From Bacteroidia bacterium (GTDB lineage Bacteria > Bacteroidota > Bacteroidia > 2-12-FULL-35-15), in contig JAEUTU010000038.1 in the NCBI GenBank assembly GCA_016786925.1, positions 1-63,766 of the forward strand: a DNA stretch of 63,766 bases. Direction: 5' to 3'. The notes under the pieces were generated by a model. It made no database searches. It worked only from the letters and a program-made list of their open reading frames with translations, and was not told the origin of the DNA. The translations under genes and the position numbers were made by a program. This document shows, one piece after another, positions 54,158 through 62,548 of this stretch (position 1 is the stretch's first letter; every line of letters begins with the position of its first letter).

Positions 54158-54439
54158 TCTTTTTTTCCTTTTCTGTTTTCCTTGTGTTGCAGTTCCGAAA
54201 CCATCACCATCTACATTATGGCGACTTTTCTCTTTCTTTCTGCGGTTGTAGGACGTTCCGTTGTGCTTGATATTCTTATCCTTCTTCGGTTTATCAAAAT
54301 GCTGCATTTGTTTGTGTGGCTTCTGTTCTTTTTTGAACATACGGCTAAACAAACCACCTTCCTTTTCTTTACCCGCCTGAGCATTCGAAACGGTAGAAGC
54401 TCCGATCAATAAAAGTGTAACTAAGAGAAATTTTTTCAT
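54155..54439 (-). CDS. Small basic secreted protein of unknown function
   Basis: A 94-aa protein. The ATG at 54439 gives a good signal peptide (KKFLLVTLLLIGASTVSNAQA). The mature part is extremely Lys/Arg-rich (KKDKNIKHNGTSYNRRKKEKSR, split by Gly/His) and low in complexity. No domain is recognised. Binding to nucleic acid or to acidic cell-surface polymers is possible but unproven. The gene is monocistronic and shares its terminator with the PKD gene. Confidence 0.6.
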   Translation of the reverse strand: MKKFLLVTLLLIGASTVSNAQAGKEKEGGLFSRMFKKEQKPHKQMQHFDKPKKDKNIKHNGTSYNRRKKEKSRHNVDGDGFGTATQGKQKRKKR

Positions 54440-54547
54440 CGCACCCCTGCTTTTTTTAATGAATAGCAAATATATATATTCCTTTTATATTTTTTAGTTC
54501 TCGTTTTTTTTTCTTTTCTTTATAGGGCAAATACTTATAAACAAGAT

Positions 54548-54754
54548 ATGAAAAAAATCTTTTTAAGCACAGCATTTTTTGCTTTTTCTTTGATCGTTAT
54601 TGGTACGGGATGTTCCGGAAGCAAAACGGAGAATAAAGAACAAAAGGCTGCAGAGCAGTACCAGTGCCCAATGAAATGCACCGAAGAGATATTTACCAAG
54701 CCGGGCAAATGTCCTGTTTGTGAAATGGATCTTGAAAAAATCAGCAACAGTTAA
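54548..54754 (+). CDS. Heavy-metal-binding-domain lipoprotein
   Basis: A 68-aa lipoprotein with a lipobox (VIGTGC, Cys about residue 19). One HMBD-type module follows, with the four-Cys pattern YQCPMKC...PGKCPVCEMDLE. The motif is the same as that preceding CusB-type metal efflux adaptors. It probably binds Cu or a similar soft metal in the periplasm. No metal exporter is adjacent. It lies 12 bp before the next gene, possibly cotranscribed. Confidence 0.82.
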   Translation: MKKIFLSTAFFAFSLIVIGTGCSGSKTENKEQKAAEQYQCPMKCTEEIFTKPGKCPVCEMDLEKISNS

Positions 54755-54766
54755 CCTCTATCTATA

Positions 54767-55846
54767 ATGAAAAAAACCCTACTTGCATTTGCCTTGGCCT
54801 TTTCCGGGGCTTCCGCTTTTTCTCAAACCTATAACAGTCCTGAAAGTATTGAGTTTGATTATGCTAACAACCGCTGGTTCATTGCCAACAATGGCGGAAA
54901 CAATATTTTAACCCGCAACAGTGCCACCGGTGCATTAGCTGTTTTTGCTACCGGCTTTTCCGGAGGCGGTCCACATGGTTTGGAAATTGTGAACGATACA
55001 CTATATGCTTGTGCCGGAGGCAATTTAAAAGCATTTAATATCAATACAGGCGCAGCTGTATTTAACATAAACCTTGGTGGTACATTTTTAAACGGAATCA
55101 CACACGATAATTCGGATAACCTATACATTACGGATTACAGCGCAAACAAGATCTATCGTTTTGATATCGTAACACGTCAATTTAATACGTTCGCTTCCAC
55201 CGGAATTACTAGTCCGAACGGGATCATTTTCGATCAACCGAACAACCGTTGTGTTTTTGTACAATGGACGGGAGCCATTAAAAGTGTATCCTTGACCGAT
55301 TCAACTGTAACAACATTGGTTGCATCGTCCGGCTTAAGCAGCGTGGATGGTATCACAAAAGATGGAGTGGGAAATTACTTCCTATCGTCATGGAGTCCAA
55401 CAAGGATCACGCGTTACAGCAACACATTTACATCACCAACCGCTGTTGTTACAACAGGCTTGAGCAACCCTGCCGATATCTTTTATAATGTAATTACTGA
55501 TACACTAGGAGTGCCTAATTCCGGCAGTGGTAACAATACTACTTATCACTACTTTGGTTCTCCTACCTCTATTGAAGAAACGACTAGCGCAACTGAGCCT
55601 ACTGTTTTTCCTAATCCAATAAGCAAATCAGCTACCATCACATTTGAGTTAACTCAAAATGAAAAAGTAAATGTTTCGCTATACAATGAAAAAGGCGCTT
55701 TGGTAAAAATGATCGCTGAAGAACAAATGTTCAAAGGGAAGAATTCTGTCTTCTTAAACAGAGCAGGTCTTGCCGCAGGAACTTATTTTTTAAAGATCAG
55801 CACACAAGATGCTATACAAACGAAAAAGCTGATCATTACCGAGTAG
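54767..55846 (+). CDS. Secreted NHL/SMP-30-like propeller with T9SS type A signal
   Basis: A 359-aa protein with a signal peptide (LLAFALAFSGASAFSQ). A six-bladed-type beta-propeller (about residues 20-265) is indicated by repeated units such as SPESIEFDYANNRWFIAN and LNGITHDNSDNLYITDYSA. The C-terminal approximately 80 residues are a type A sorting domain (VFPNPISKSATITFEL ... GTYFLKISTQDAIQTKKLI). It would be exported by type IX secretion. Catalytic (gluconolactonase-like) residues cannot be confirmed. Confidence 0.87.
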   Translation: MKKTLLAFALAFSGASAFSQTYNSPESIEFDYANNRWFIANNGGNNILTRNSATGALAVFATGFSGGGPHGLEIVNDTLYACAGGNLKAFNINTGAAVFNINLGGTFLNGITHDNSDNLYITDYSANKIYRFDIVTRQFNTFASTGITSPNGIIFDQPNNRCVFVQWTGAIKSVSLTDSTVTTLVASSGLSSVDGITKDGVGNYFLSSWSPTRITRYSNTFTSPTAVVTTGLSNPADIFYNVITDTLGVPNSGSGNNTTYHYFGSPTSIEETTSATEPTVFPNPISKSATITFELTQNEKVNVSLYNEKGALVKMIAEEQMFKGKNSVFLNRAGLAAGTYFLKISTQDAIQTKKLIITE

Positions 55847-55865
55847 GAATATCAGGAGTATAAAA

Positions 55866-55902
55866 TAAAAAAACACCATACTAAGTATGGTGTTTTTTTT
55901 TA
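55866..55902. terminator. Bidirectional intrinsic terminator
   Basis: An 11-bp stem AAACACCATAC / GTATGGTGTTT with a TAA loop is flanked by A and T runs. Confidence 0.92.
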
Positions 55903-55920
55903 TCTGTTACAGAAAGAAGA

Positions 55921-56148
55921 CTAGTGGTGTGCTTCTTCAGTTGCAGGAGCTGCAGTTGCTGCAGAGTCAACTACTGTAGTAGCAGCTGAATCGATAGCCT
56001 CAGTGATTGATTGGCTAGCAGCGTTCAATAATGAATCAGCTAATTTTTGTGCATCAGCTTCCATTTTTGCTTTTTCTTCTGCGCTTGGTCCGCAAGCTAC
56101 AATGCTCATTGCACCAGCAACGAACAATACTGTAAATAATTTTTTCAT
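55921..56148 (-). CDS. Small Ala-rich lipoprotein
   Basis: A 75-aa protein with a lipoprotein signal (LFVAGAMSIVACGPS, Cys about residue 19). The short Ala/Glu/Asp-rich helical and Thr/Ala-rich tail ends in EEAHH. It looks like the small abundant lipoproteins common in Bacteroidota, possibly an envelope spacer. No domain is recognised. It shares a bidirectional terminator with the preceding gene. Confidence 0.75.
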   Translation of the reverse strand: MKKLFTVLFVAGAMSIVACGPSAEEKAKMEADAQKLADSLLNAASQSITEAIDSAATTVVDSAATAAPATEEAHH

Positions 56149-56262
56149 TTTGTTTGTTTGTTTGTTTTTTGGTTAATACTAGTATCTAGAGCGCAAAAGT
56201 AATACTTTTTTTCTATTGAGCAAATTGATTATCAAAAGTATAGAACTTTTTTCTGTAAATCA

Positions 56263-56296
56263 TTTGCCCAAACAACCGTTTTTAATCATAACTTTG
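56263..56296 (+). promoter_or_regulatory. Bacteroidetes-type promoter of the SOD gene
   Basis: TTTG (56263-56266), a 22-nt spacer and TAACTTTG (56289-56296) lie 42 nt before the ATG. Confidence 0.65.
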
Positions 56297-56338
56297 GGAC
56301 AAATATTTAATTATTAATCTCTTAAAACCCTTTATAAT

Positions 56339-56944
56339 ATGGCTTTTGAATTACCAAAATTAGCGTATGCATACAATGCATTGGAGCCTCATATCGATGC
56401 TCGTACCATGGAAATACACCATACAAAACATCACCAGGCGTATGTTACTAACCTAAATAATGCAATTGCAGGCACAGATGCAGAGAAATTAAGCATCGAA
56501 GAGATCTGCAAGAACATCTCTAAATACCCTATGCCTGTTCGTAATAATGGCGGAGGACACTACAACCATAGCATGTTCTGGAACATCATGGGGCCAAATG
56601 CGGGTGGCGAACCAACAGGAGAGTTAGCAACAGCTATCAATACAGCTTTTGGAACATTTGCTGAATTTAAAACACAATTCGCGAATGCAGCTGCAACGCG
56701 TTTCGGTTCAGGTTGGGCTTGGTTAATAGTAAAAGACGGGAAATTAGTCGTTAGCTCTACACCAAACCAGGACAATCCATTAATGGATGTTGCTGAAGTA
56801 AAAGGCACTCCGATCCTCGGGATCGATGTATGGGAACACGCTTATTACTTACACTACCAAAACAGACGTCCGGACTATGTTTCTGCATTCTGGAGTGTGA
56901 TCAACTGGAACCAAGTAGCAGCAAACCTTAAAGCTGCTAAATAA
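56339..56944 (+). CDS. sodA: Fe/Mn superoxide dismutase
   Basis: A 201-aa enzyme that converts superoxide to peroxide and oxygen. The metal ligands are visible: His in [12 protein letters not shown], His in GHYNHSMFW, and Asp and His in [17 protein letters not shown]. The length is typical. There is no signal peptide, so it is cytoplasmic. Iron versus manganese use cannot be told with certainty. It has a good promoter and is followed at 13 bp by the TM2 gene. Confidence 0.96.
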   Translation: MAFELPKLAYAYNALEPHIDARTMEIHHTKHHQAYVTNLNNAIAGTDAEKLSIEEICKNISKYPMPVRNNGGGHYNHSMFWNIMGPNAGGEPTGELATAINTAFGTFAEFKTQFANAAATRFGSGWAWLIVKDGKLVVSSTPNQDNPLMDVAEVKGTPILGIDVWEHAYYLHYQNRRPDYVSAFWSVINWNQVAANLKAAK

Positions 56945-56957
56945 TAGGATCATTTAT

Positions 56958-57374
56958 ATGGAAAAGCTCATCGTATCATTTCTTTTTTTGATGCTGATGA
57001 GCTTTTCTTTTTCAGCGAAAGCAAGCAATAGCGTCCTTTTTCGTGGCGACACCGTGTTGCTGATTCAGGGAAGCGACTCTATTGCTTTTGTTTCTCCGGG
57101 TATTTCAAAAGACAGCACCAAACAAAAAAAATTGGTCTCCGCGCTTTTCGCCTTCCCATTCCCTTTCGGTTTTATGGGCGCACACCGTGTGATGCTCGGA
57201 ACCAAACCCTGGGTACCCGTGGTGTATGTAGTAACACTGGGAGGCTGTTTCGGTCTTTTACCGCTGATCGATTTTTGTGTGTTGAGCTTTAGTAAAGACA
57301 TCAGCGAATTCGAAAACAACCCGAATGTATTTATGTGGATCAAAGAAAAAAATGAAAAGGAGGAGAGCGAATGA
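56958..57374 (+). CDS. TM2 domain-containing membrane protein
   Basis: A 138-aa protein with an N-terminal signal peptide (KLIVSFLFLMLMSFSFSAKA). A short extracytoplasmic stretch and a TM2 domain follow: two TM helices around FPFGFMGAHRVMLGTKPWV and GGCFGLLPLIDFCVL. TM2 proteins are widespread and of unknown role. The stop overlaps the nadD start by 4 bases (ATGA), so the two are translationally coupled. Confidence 0.85.
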   Translation: MEKLIVSFLFLMLMSFSFSAKASNSVLFRGDTVLLIQGSDSIAFVSPGISKDSTKQKKLVSALFAFPFPFGFMGAHRVMLGTKPWVPVVYVVTLGGCFGLLPLIDFCVLSFSKDISEFENNPNVFMWIKEKNEKEESE

Positions 57375-57946
57375 AAGTAGGGCTGTTCTTCGGATCTTTT
57401 AATCCCATCCATATCGGACACATGGCACTGGCCAATTATATGCTGGAGTTTGGAGAGCTGGATAAGGTGTGGTTTGTGGTATCGCCTCATAATCCACATA
57501 AAGAAAAAGCATCGCTGTTGGATGAAAAGCATCGTTTACGACTGGTGGATCTGGCCATTGGCGATAATACCAAAATGAAGGCAAGCGATATTGAATTCAA
57601 GTTGCCACAACCTTCGTACACTGTTAATACGTTGACCTATCTAAAAGAGAAATATCCATCCTACGAATTTTCTTTGATCATGGGAGCCGATAATCTGGCG
57701 AATTTCCACAAATGGAAAAATCATGAAGAGATCCTGAAACAATGCGAACTGCTGGTGTATCCTCGTCCGGAAACAGATGGAGGTGCGCTACGAACACATA
57801 AGAAAGTAAAACTGATCGATGCTCCACTGATGGAGATCTCCTCTACATTCATTCGTAAAGCCATCAAAGAGAAAAAAGATGTGCGCTATTTTTTACCGGA
57901 AGCTACCTGGAAATACATTCAGGAAATGCACTTCTATGAAAAATAA
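57371..57946 (+). CDS. nadD: Nicotinate-nucleotide adenylyltransferase
   Basis: A 191-aa nucleotidyltransferase of NAD+ synthesis (NaMN + ATP to NaAD). The HxGH motif (GSFNPIHIGH, residues 8-17) and the SSTFIRK motif near residue 158 are both present. The MGADNLANFHKWKNHEEIL segment is diagnostic of NadD. Length is normal. It is coupled to the TM2 gene. Confidence 0.96.
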   Translation: MKVGLFFGSFNPIHIGHMALANYMLEFGELDKVWFVVSPHNPHKEKASLLDEKHRLRLVDLAIGDNTKMKASDIEFKLPQPSYTVNTLTYLKEKYPSYEFSLIMGADNLANFHKWKNHEEILKQCELLVYPRPETDGGALRTHKKVKLIDAPLMEISSTFIRKAIKEKKDVRYFLPEATWKYIQEMHFYEK

Positions 57947-57970
57947 AAACGCCCCGTTGCCGGGGCGCTC
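57942..57970 (-). terminator. Intrinsic terminator for the minus-strand gene
   Basis: A CGCCCCG / CGGGGCG stem with a 4-nt loop has a T-rich run on the minus-strand side. On the plus strand only a weak T-run follows. Confidence 0.75.
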
Positions 57971-57997
57971 AAATAAAAATTTTCTAGCAAGCTCCAA

Positions 57998-58372
57998 TTA
58001 GTTCGAAGTTCCCAGATCAAATGGCAATGCATCTTCAAAAGCCATGATCGGCTCTGATTCAATTGCCACTCCACCGCTTGGAATTGTTAACCCGGTTTCT
58101 TTGGCCGGTAACACTTTTTTGTTGGCTTTGATTGCCGCAATCGATGTTACATTCAAACCATTCAATTCCAGTTTCAACTCTTTTAAACACATTCCTAAAG
58201 CAATTGCTTTTTTAGTGTTTGTGATCAAGAATTCTACATCAAACTCGTCTGAGTTCTCTGATCTTGATTTTACGGTATGATCAATTTTGTTTTCAATGCA
58301 GTATTCAATTAATGCAAAGATGTTCTTTTTCTTAATTGTAACTGATGGGGTTGCTTCGTTCATAAAACTCAT
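57998..58372 (-). CDS. Conserved-looking protein of unknown function
   Basis: A 124-aa cytoplasmic protein without signal peptide or TM. An N-terminal alpha/beta part (TIKKKNIFALIEYCIENKID ... FDVEFLITNTKKAIALGMCL) precedes a Pro/Glu-rich tail. I do not recognise a family. Met4 is an alternative start. The gene is preceded by an unusual stretch of phased T/A tracts (58481-58579) and ends at a GC-rich terminator, so it is clearly a transcription unit of its own. Confidence 0.65.
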   Translation of the reverse strand: MSFMNEATPSVTIKKKNIFALIEYCIENKIDHTVKSRSENSDEFDVEFLITNTKKAIALGMCLKELKLELNGLNVTSIAAIKANKKVLPAKETGLTIPSGGVAIESEPIMAFEDALPFDLGTSN

Positions 58373-58480
58373 GGCAAAAATTTTAATTTGATTTATATTT
58401 AATAACCAAGGTAAAGTTAAGCCAATAATACAGGAAAGTAAAGCTTAAAATATTAACATTTATAAGAAAACTGTTAATAG

Positions 58481-58579
58481 TTTTTGGGGGTGTTTTTGGC
58501 AAAAATTGCTCGTTTTTGAGTCGATTTTTGCTGTTTTTTGACAATTTTTATGCTTTTTGAAGCATTTTTGCCGTTTTTT
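58481..58579 (-). promoter_or_regulatory. Helically phased A/T-tracts (predicted curved DNA)
   Basis: Ten 5-6-nt tracts start at 58481, 58493, 58501 (A5 orientation), 58513, 58525, 58534, 58545, 58554, 58565 and 58574. The mean spacing from first to last is 10.3 bp. They lie upstream of the gene at 57998-58372 and directly 3' of the gene ending at 58578. Confidence 0.7.
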
Positions 58580-59561
58580 AAAAATAAAAGGCGATCAAAT
58601 TCACAAACAAGGAGGCGATCAAGATCAGGAACAAGATCTCCCCGATCCACTCCTTTTTCATTTCTGAAAAATAGTTCGCACAAAACACCGCTGCCGGTAT
58701 GGCAAATGCCGAAAAGTATTTTGTGGATAACTCGGGAGCTGGAAATATGGTAAGCACCGAAATAAAGAACAGCCAAATGAACAGACTCATTCCTTTTTTG
58801 CTTCGTTGTGAGCCGGCTCCGATGGTTGCAAATGCTTTGAAAAACGAGAACAGGATCAACAACCAGCCAATTCCAATCATCAGATAAAAGCTATCAGCGA
58901 TCTCCATCTTGGGTTGCTCACGCATCAAAGGATAGAACATTTTATCATACCACAAATAATCTGTGATGTCGTTCCAAAAATAAAACACGATCACAAAAGA
59001 ATAAGGAGTGATCACGCCCAAAAAGGAGATGAACCACTCTCTCCAATTGAAAGGGCGTAACAAAATAAAAGCAATGCCCAATACCGGAAAAAATACAGCA
59101 TAAGGGAAATAGAACAAAGAAGCGATCGACAGAAGAAAACCCGCATCAAATGCCTGAGAAAAAGCCTGATCTTTTCTGTAGGAACTTAAGAGTTTATTGA
59201 TAGCAAACAATAAAAACAGATTGGCAAATTGTTGCGGATGAAACATCAACATTGCGCTGTTGTTGCTCATAAACACCATGTAGAATAAAGCCGGCAGATA
59301 CGATTGCTTTTTGAGTACCTCATTTTCATTGACGATATAGTTCAACAAAAATGCCTGCGAAACGACCAGCACATAGCCCAATACAACACTTAACCAGGGT
59401 AAGGCGTATGCTCCACGGCCTATTAATTCAAACAAAGGCATGGTATGGCGCACCGGCAACACCTGCGGATGCAGCATGCCAAACAGCCAGATAACGATTG
59501 CCATGATGGGCAAAACCACCAGCGCAATTGCATTGTTTGATTTAAAAAAGCGTATAAACAT
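58578..59561 (-). CDS. DUF6427-like polytopic membrane protein
   Basis: A 327-aa integral membrane protein with about nine TM helices, starting with MFIRFFKSNNAIALVVLPIM. The sequence style, including PRG-type loops and FYFWNDITDYLWYD, matches the DUF6427 family found in Flavobacteriia. A relation to lipid-linked glycosyltransferase-type membrane folds is possible. The role is unknown. The phased A/T-tract region begins at its stop codon. Confidence 0.75.
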   Translation of the reverse strand: MFIRFFKSNNAIALVVLPIMAIVIWLFGMLHPQVLPVRHTMPLFELIGRGAYALPWLSVVLGYVLVVSQAFLLNYIVNENEVLKKQSYLPALFYMVFMSNNSAMLMFHPQQFANLFLLFAINKLLSSYRKDQAFSQAFDAGFLLSIASLFYFPYAVFFPVLGIAFILLRPFNWREWFISFLGVITPYSFVIVFYFWNDITDYLWYDKMFYPLMREQPKMEIADSFYLMIGIGWLLILFSFFKAFATIGAGSQRSKKGMSLFIWLFFISVLTIFPAPELSTKYFSAFAIPAAVFCANYFSEMKKEWIGEILFLILIASLFVNLIAFYF

Positions 59562-59613
59562 AAATGAATGCCTAAAAATAGCTTAAAAAATTATGCGTTT
59601 TAAATATTTTGTG

Positions 59614-59621
59614 TACATTTG
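59614..59621 (+). promoter_or_regulatory. Candidate -7 element
   Basis: TACATTTG (TAnnTTTG) lies 26 nt before the ATG at 59648. No -33 TTG is found at normal spacing. The element covers the region of an earlier in-frame GTG. Confidence 0.45.
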
Positions 59622-59647
59622 GATCCAGAATTAAAAATCTTTTAGCT

Positions 59648-59833
59648 ATGAATATGACAGATGTTTTTAACGGAATTGGTGATTTTTGCCAATGGTCATT
59701 TGGAATCATTAAAGCTTTAGGCAATGGTCCAAACATCTTTTTTTGGTTGTTAATCGGTGTTCTAACTGCAGTGTGGTTGCGTATGCAAGCTCGCTACAAT
59801 AAAGAAGCTAAAGAAAAAGGAACATTAAAATAA
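59648..59833 (+). CDS. DUF6341-like small membrane protein
   Basis: A 61-aa protein starting at the ATG at 59648. One TM helix (about residues 29-45, PNIFFWLLIGVLTAVWLRM) and a charged C-terminal tail (KEAKEKGTLK) are visible. It resembles the DUF6341 family of Flavobacteriia; the function is unknown. The proximity of a DUF6427-like gene fits a typical Flavobacteriia neighbourhood with purD. Confidence 0.75.
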   Translation: MNMTDVFNGIGDFCQWSFGIIKALGNGPNIFFWLLIGVLTAVWLRMQARYNKEAKEKGTLK

Positions 59834-59860
59834 TTTGTGATTTTATTTTAAGATCTTCAT

Positions 59861-59896
59861 AAAAAATCCACTGAAAAATTTCAGTGGATTTTTTTA
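59861..59896. terminator. Bidirectional intrinsic terminator
   Basis: A 13-bp stem AAATCCACTGAAA / TTTCAGTGGATTT with an AA loop is flanked by A and T runs, between convergent genes. Confidence 0.92.
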
Positions 59897-59915
59897 TTCT
59901 TTCAACCGGAAGAAC

Positions 59916-61202
59916 CTATTTAAAATATACTTCCAGATCTTTTCCAATATCACTACGGTAATATTTTCCTTCATACTTGATCTGCTCTGCATTGGCAAAA
60001 GACTTTTGCAACGCCTCTTTCATCGTGTCACCATAAGAGGTGATCGCCATCACACGGCCGCCATTAGTAACAACATTCGCCCCATCTTGCTTGGTTCCCG
60101 CATGAAAAGCAATACTGTCTTTTACTTGCTCAAAACCTGTCATCACATCTCCTTTTCTATATTCTTCCGGATATCCACCCGCTACCAACATAACTGTTGT
60201 TGCAAAACGCGGATCCACTTCAAACGATTTTTCGTGTAAATTTCCATTTCCAACACCTTCAAACAGATCCAATAGATCGGATTTGATGCGTGGCAACACT
60301 ACTTCTGTTTCTGGATCACCCATACGCACATTGTATTCGATCACTTGCGGATCGCCATTGCAATTCATCAAACCAATAAAAATAAATCCTTTATAAGTGA
60401 TGCCTTCTTTCTTCAAACCATTGATCGTTGGGATCACCACGCGCTCTTCCACTTTCTTGATGAACTCTTCATTGGCAAATGGAACCGGTGAAATAGCGCC
60501 CATACCACCTGTGTTCAAACCAACATCGCCCACGCCAATTCGTTTATAGTCCTTTGCAGCCGGTAATATTTTATAGGAGTTTCCATCGGTCAACACAAAA
60601 ACGGATAACTCAATTCCTTTCAAAAATTCTTCGATCACCACTTTTTCTGATGCGTTTCCAAACTTAGCATGGGCAAGCATTTCAGAAAGTTCTTTCTTCG
60701 CTTCTTCCAAGGTGTTAGGAATCACCACACCCTTACCTGCCGCCAAACCATCTGCTTTCAATACATATGGCGGCTCCAATGTTTCTAAAAATTTTAATCC
60801 TGCATCCAGCGTTTCTTTTGTGAAGGTTTCATAACGTGCCGTTGGGATATTATGACGGAACATAAAGCGTTTTGAAAAATCTTTACTTCCTTCGAGCTGT
60901 GCTCCATCCTTTTGCGGACCGATAACAGGAATATTTTTTAGTGCTGCATCTGCCAGAAAAAAATCATGAACCCCTTTTACCAATGGGTCTTCCGGACCAA
61001 CCACCACCATGTTCACATCGTTTTCCAACACAAACTTTTTGATCGCATCAAAATCTGTTGCTGCTATGTTTACATTCGTTCCAACACTCGCTGTTCCCGC
61101 ATTTCCAGGAGCAATAAAAAGCTTGTTCAACTTTTTGCTTTGTGCCAATTTCCATGCATACGCATGTTCTCTTCCTCCTGATCCTAAAATTAAAATGTTC
61201 AT
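59916..61202 (-). CDS. purD: Phosphoribosylamine-glycine ligase
   Basis: A 428-aa ATP-grasp ligase, second step of purine synthesis. Visible are the N-terminal GSGGREHAYAWKL, VVGPEDPLVKG, the ATP-grasp core (PYVLKADGLAAGKGVVI), the metal-binding glutamates in GFIFIGLMNCNGDPQVIEYN with RMGDPETEVVLPR, and the C-terminal cap (TNGGRVMAITSYGDT). Full length. It is monocistronic and closed by a terminator. It feeds PurN, encoded at 10476-11042. Confidence 0.97.
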   Translation of the reverse strand: MNILILGSGGREHAYAWKLAQSKKLNKLFIAPGNAGTASVGTNVNIAATDFDAIKKFVLENDVNMVVVGPEDPLVKGVHDFFLADAALKNIPVIGPQKDGAQLEGSKDFSKRFMFRHNIPTARYETFTKETLDAGLKFLETLEPPYVLKADGLAAGKGVVIPNTLEEAKKELSEMLAHAKFGNASEKVVIEEFLKGIELSVFVLTDGNSYKILPAAKDYKRIGVGDVGLNTGGMGAISPVPFANEEFIKKVEERVVIPTINGLKKEGITYKGFIFIGLMNCNGDPQVIEYNVRMGDPETEVVLPRIKSDLLDLFEGVGNGNLHEKSFEVDPRFATTVMLVAGGYPEEYRKGDVMTGFEQVKDSIAFHAGTKQDGANVVTNGGRVMAITSYGDTMKEALQKSFANAEQIKYEGKYYRSDIGKDLEVYFK

Positions 61203-61273
61203 TTCGTAAATATTTTGTGCAAAGAAACAAAAACTTTTGCCTCACAGAAAAAAGCAGGTAAATAAGTATTAAC

Positions 61274-61281
61274 TACTTTTG
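61274..61281 (+). promoter_or_regulatory. Candidate -7 element of pgeF
   Basis: TACTTTTG (TAnnTTTG) ends 5 nt before the ATG at 61287, implying a leaderless mRNA. A TTTTG upstream (61235-61239) is too far for a -33. Confidence 0.4.
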
Positions 61282-61286
61282 TACAC

Positions 61287-62021
61287 ATGCATTTGCTCCC
61301 ATCTATTTTTAACACCTCTGCTGTTATTGCCGCTCAAAGCACACGCGATGGCGGTGTAAGTCCTGCTCCTTTCAACTCATTGAATTTAGGGCTTTCAGTA
61401 AACGATCTGCCCGAAAATGTGATGAAGAACCGTGCTCTTTTTTTCAATTCTTTAGGCATTGAGCTGAATCAACTCTCCATCAGCAAACAAGTGCACGGAG
61501 CAGCAATTCTTCATGCCGGAAAACCTCAGATCACGGAGGGCTACGATGCACAGATCAGTAATACCAAAGGTTTATTTTTGGTGGTATCGGTTGCCGACTG
61601 CACACCCATTCTCATTCATGATGAAAAAGAAAATGCGGTGGCTGCTATTCATGCCGGCTGGAGGGGAACCGTTTCCAACATTGTAGGTAACACACTCGCT
61701 AAAATGAAAGCAACATTCGGCACAGAAGGAAAGAATTGCAAAGCATTCATTGGCGCCTGCATCGACTATGAACAGTTTGAAGTAGGCGAAGAGGTGGCTG
61801 CCCATTTCGACAGCGCCTTTAAGCGCTTTGATGCCGGCAAACAAAAATATTTCGTCAACCTGAAAGCGGCTAACCGCGAACAATTGCTACGTTTTGGTGT
61901 TCCACCGGAAAACATCGAGATCAGTAATTATTGCACCGCTGCCAACAACGATCTTTTCTTTTCGCACCGGAAGGAAAAGGGGAACACCGGACGCATGATG
62001 GCTGTTATCGGTTTAAAATAG
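61287..62021 (+). CDS. pgeF: Peptidoglycan editing factor PgeF (laccase-domain)
   Basis: A 244-aa protein of the multicopper polyphenol oxidase-like (YfiH/PgeF, DUF152) family, which in E. coli removes wrong amino acids from peptidoglycan precursors; some homologues act on nucleosides. The zinc/catalytic motifs are visible: KQVHG, VVSVADCTPILIHD, AAIHAGWRGT, FIGACIDYEQFEVG and the terminal YCTAANNDLFFSHRKEKG. Full length. Confidence 0.93.
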   Translation: MHLLPSIFNTSAVIAAQSTRDGGVSPAPFNSLNLGLSVNDLPENVMKNRALFFNSLGIELNQLSISKQVHGAAILHAGKPQITEGYDAQISNTKGLFLVVSVADCTPILIHDEKENAVAAIHAGWRGTVSNIVGNTLAKMKATFGTEGKNCKAFIGACIDYEQFEVGEEVAAHFDSAFKRFDAGKQKYFVNLKAANREQLLRFGVPPENIEISNYCTAANNDLFFSHRKEKGNTGRMMAVIGLK

Positions 62022-62074
62022 TGTTTGTTGCCTCTTTTTATTTACCTTTGTTCTCCTTAAAATAATTCGCATTT

Positions 62075-62536
62075 ATGAGCAAACCGAGTTTTGATGATAT
62101 ATACATGGATCTGGCTGAAAACCTTGCAAAGCGTTCGCACTGTGTGAAAGCACAAGTAGGTGCTGTGCTTACAAAAGACACACGTATCGTATCGTTAGGC
62201 TATAATGGTCCGCCAGCCGGAACACATAATTGCGATGAAGTGTGGCCCGGAGAAGGCTGTCCGCTCGATAGCAAAGGCTCCTGCTCACTGGCATTACATG
62301 CCGAACAAAATGCGATCCTGTATGCTGCAAAAAACAATGTGAGCATTGAAGGATCTACTTTATATGTTACGCTTTCTCCTTGTATCTCCTGTGCACGTGT
62401 GATCTACACCACCGGTATCAGAAAAGTATATTACCTGAACTCTTATGCCGATTTTAAAGGATTAGCAAGCGATGAAGGTGTTGACTTCCTGAAAAAATTC
62501 GGAGTGGAAGTAGTGCGTTATAAAAAACCGTCTTAG
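62075..62536 (+). CDS. dCMP deaminase family protein
   Basis: A 153-aa zinc-dependent deaminase (ComEB/dCMP deaminase type), which would convert dCMP to dUMP for thymidylate synthesis. The zinc and catalytic site is HAEQNAILYA plus PCISCARVIYTTGI. An additional Cys/His set (GTHNC...GEGCPLDSKGSC) matches dCMP deaminases, not riboflavin ones. The next gene starts 12 bp downstream. Confidence 0.94.
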   Translation: MSKPSFDDIYMDLAENLAKRSHCVKAQVGAVLTKDTRIVSLGYNGPPAGTHNCDEVWPGEGCPLDSKGSCSLALHAEQNAILYAAKNNVSIEGSTLYVTLSPCISCARVIYTTGIRKVYYLNSYADFKGLASDEGVDFLKKFGVEVVRYKKPS

Positions 62537-62548
62537 TCTATTTCAAAT

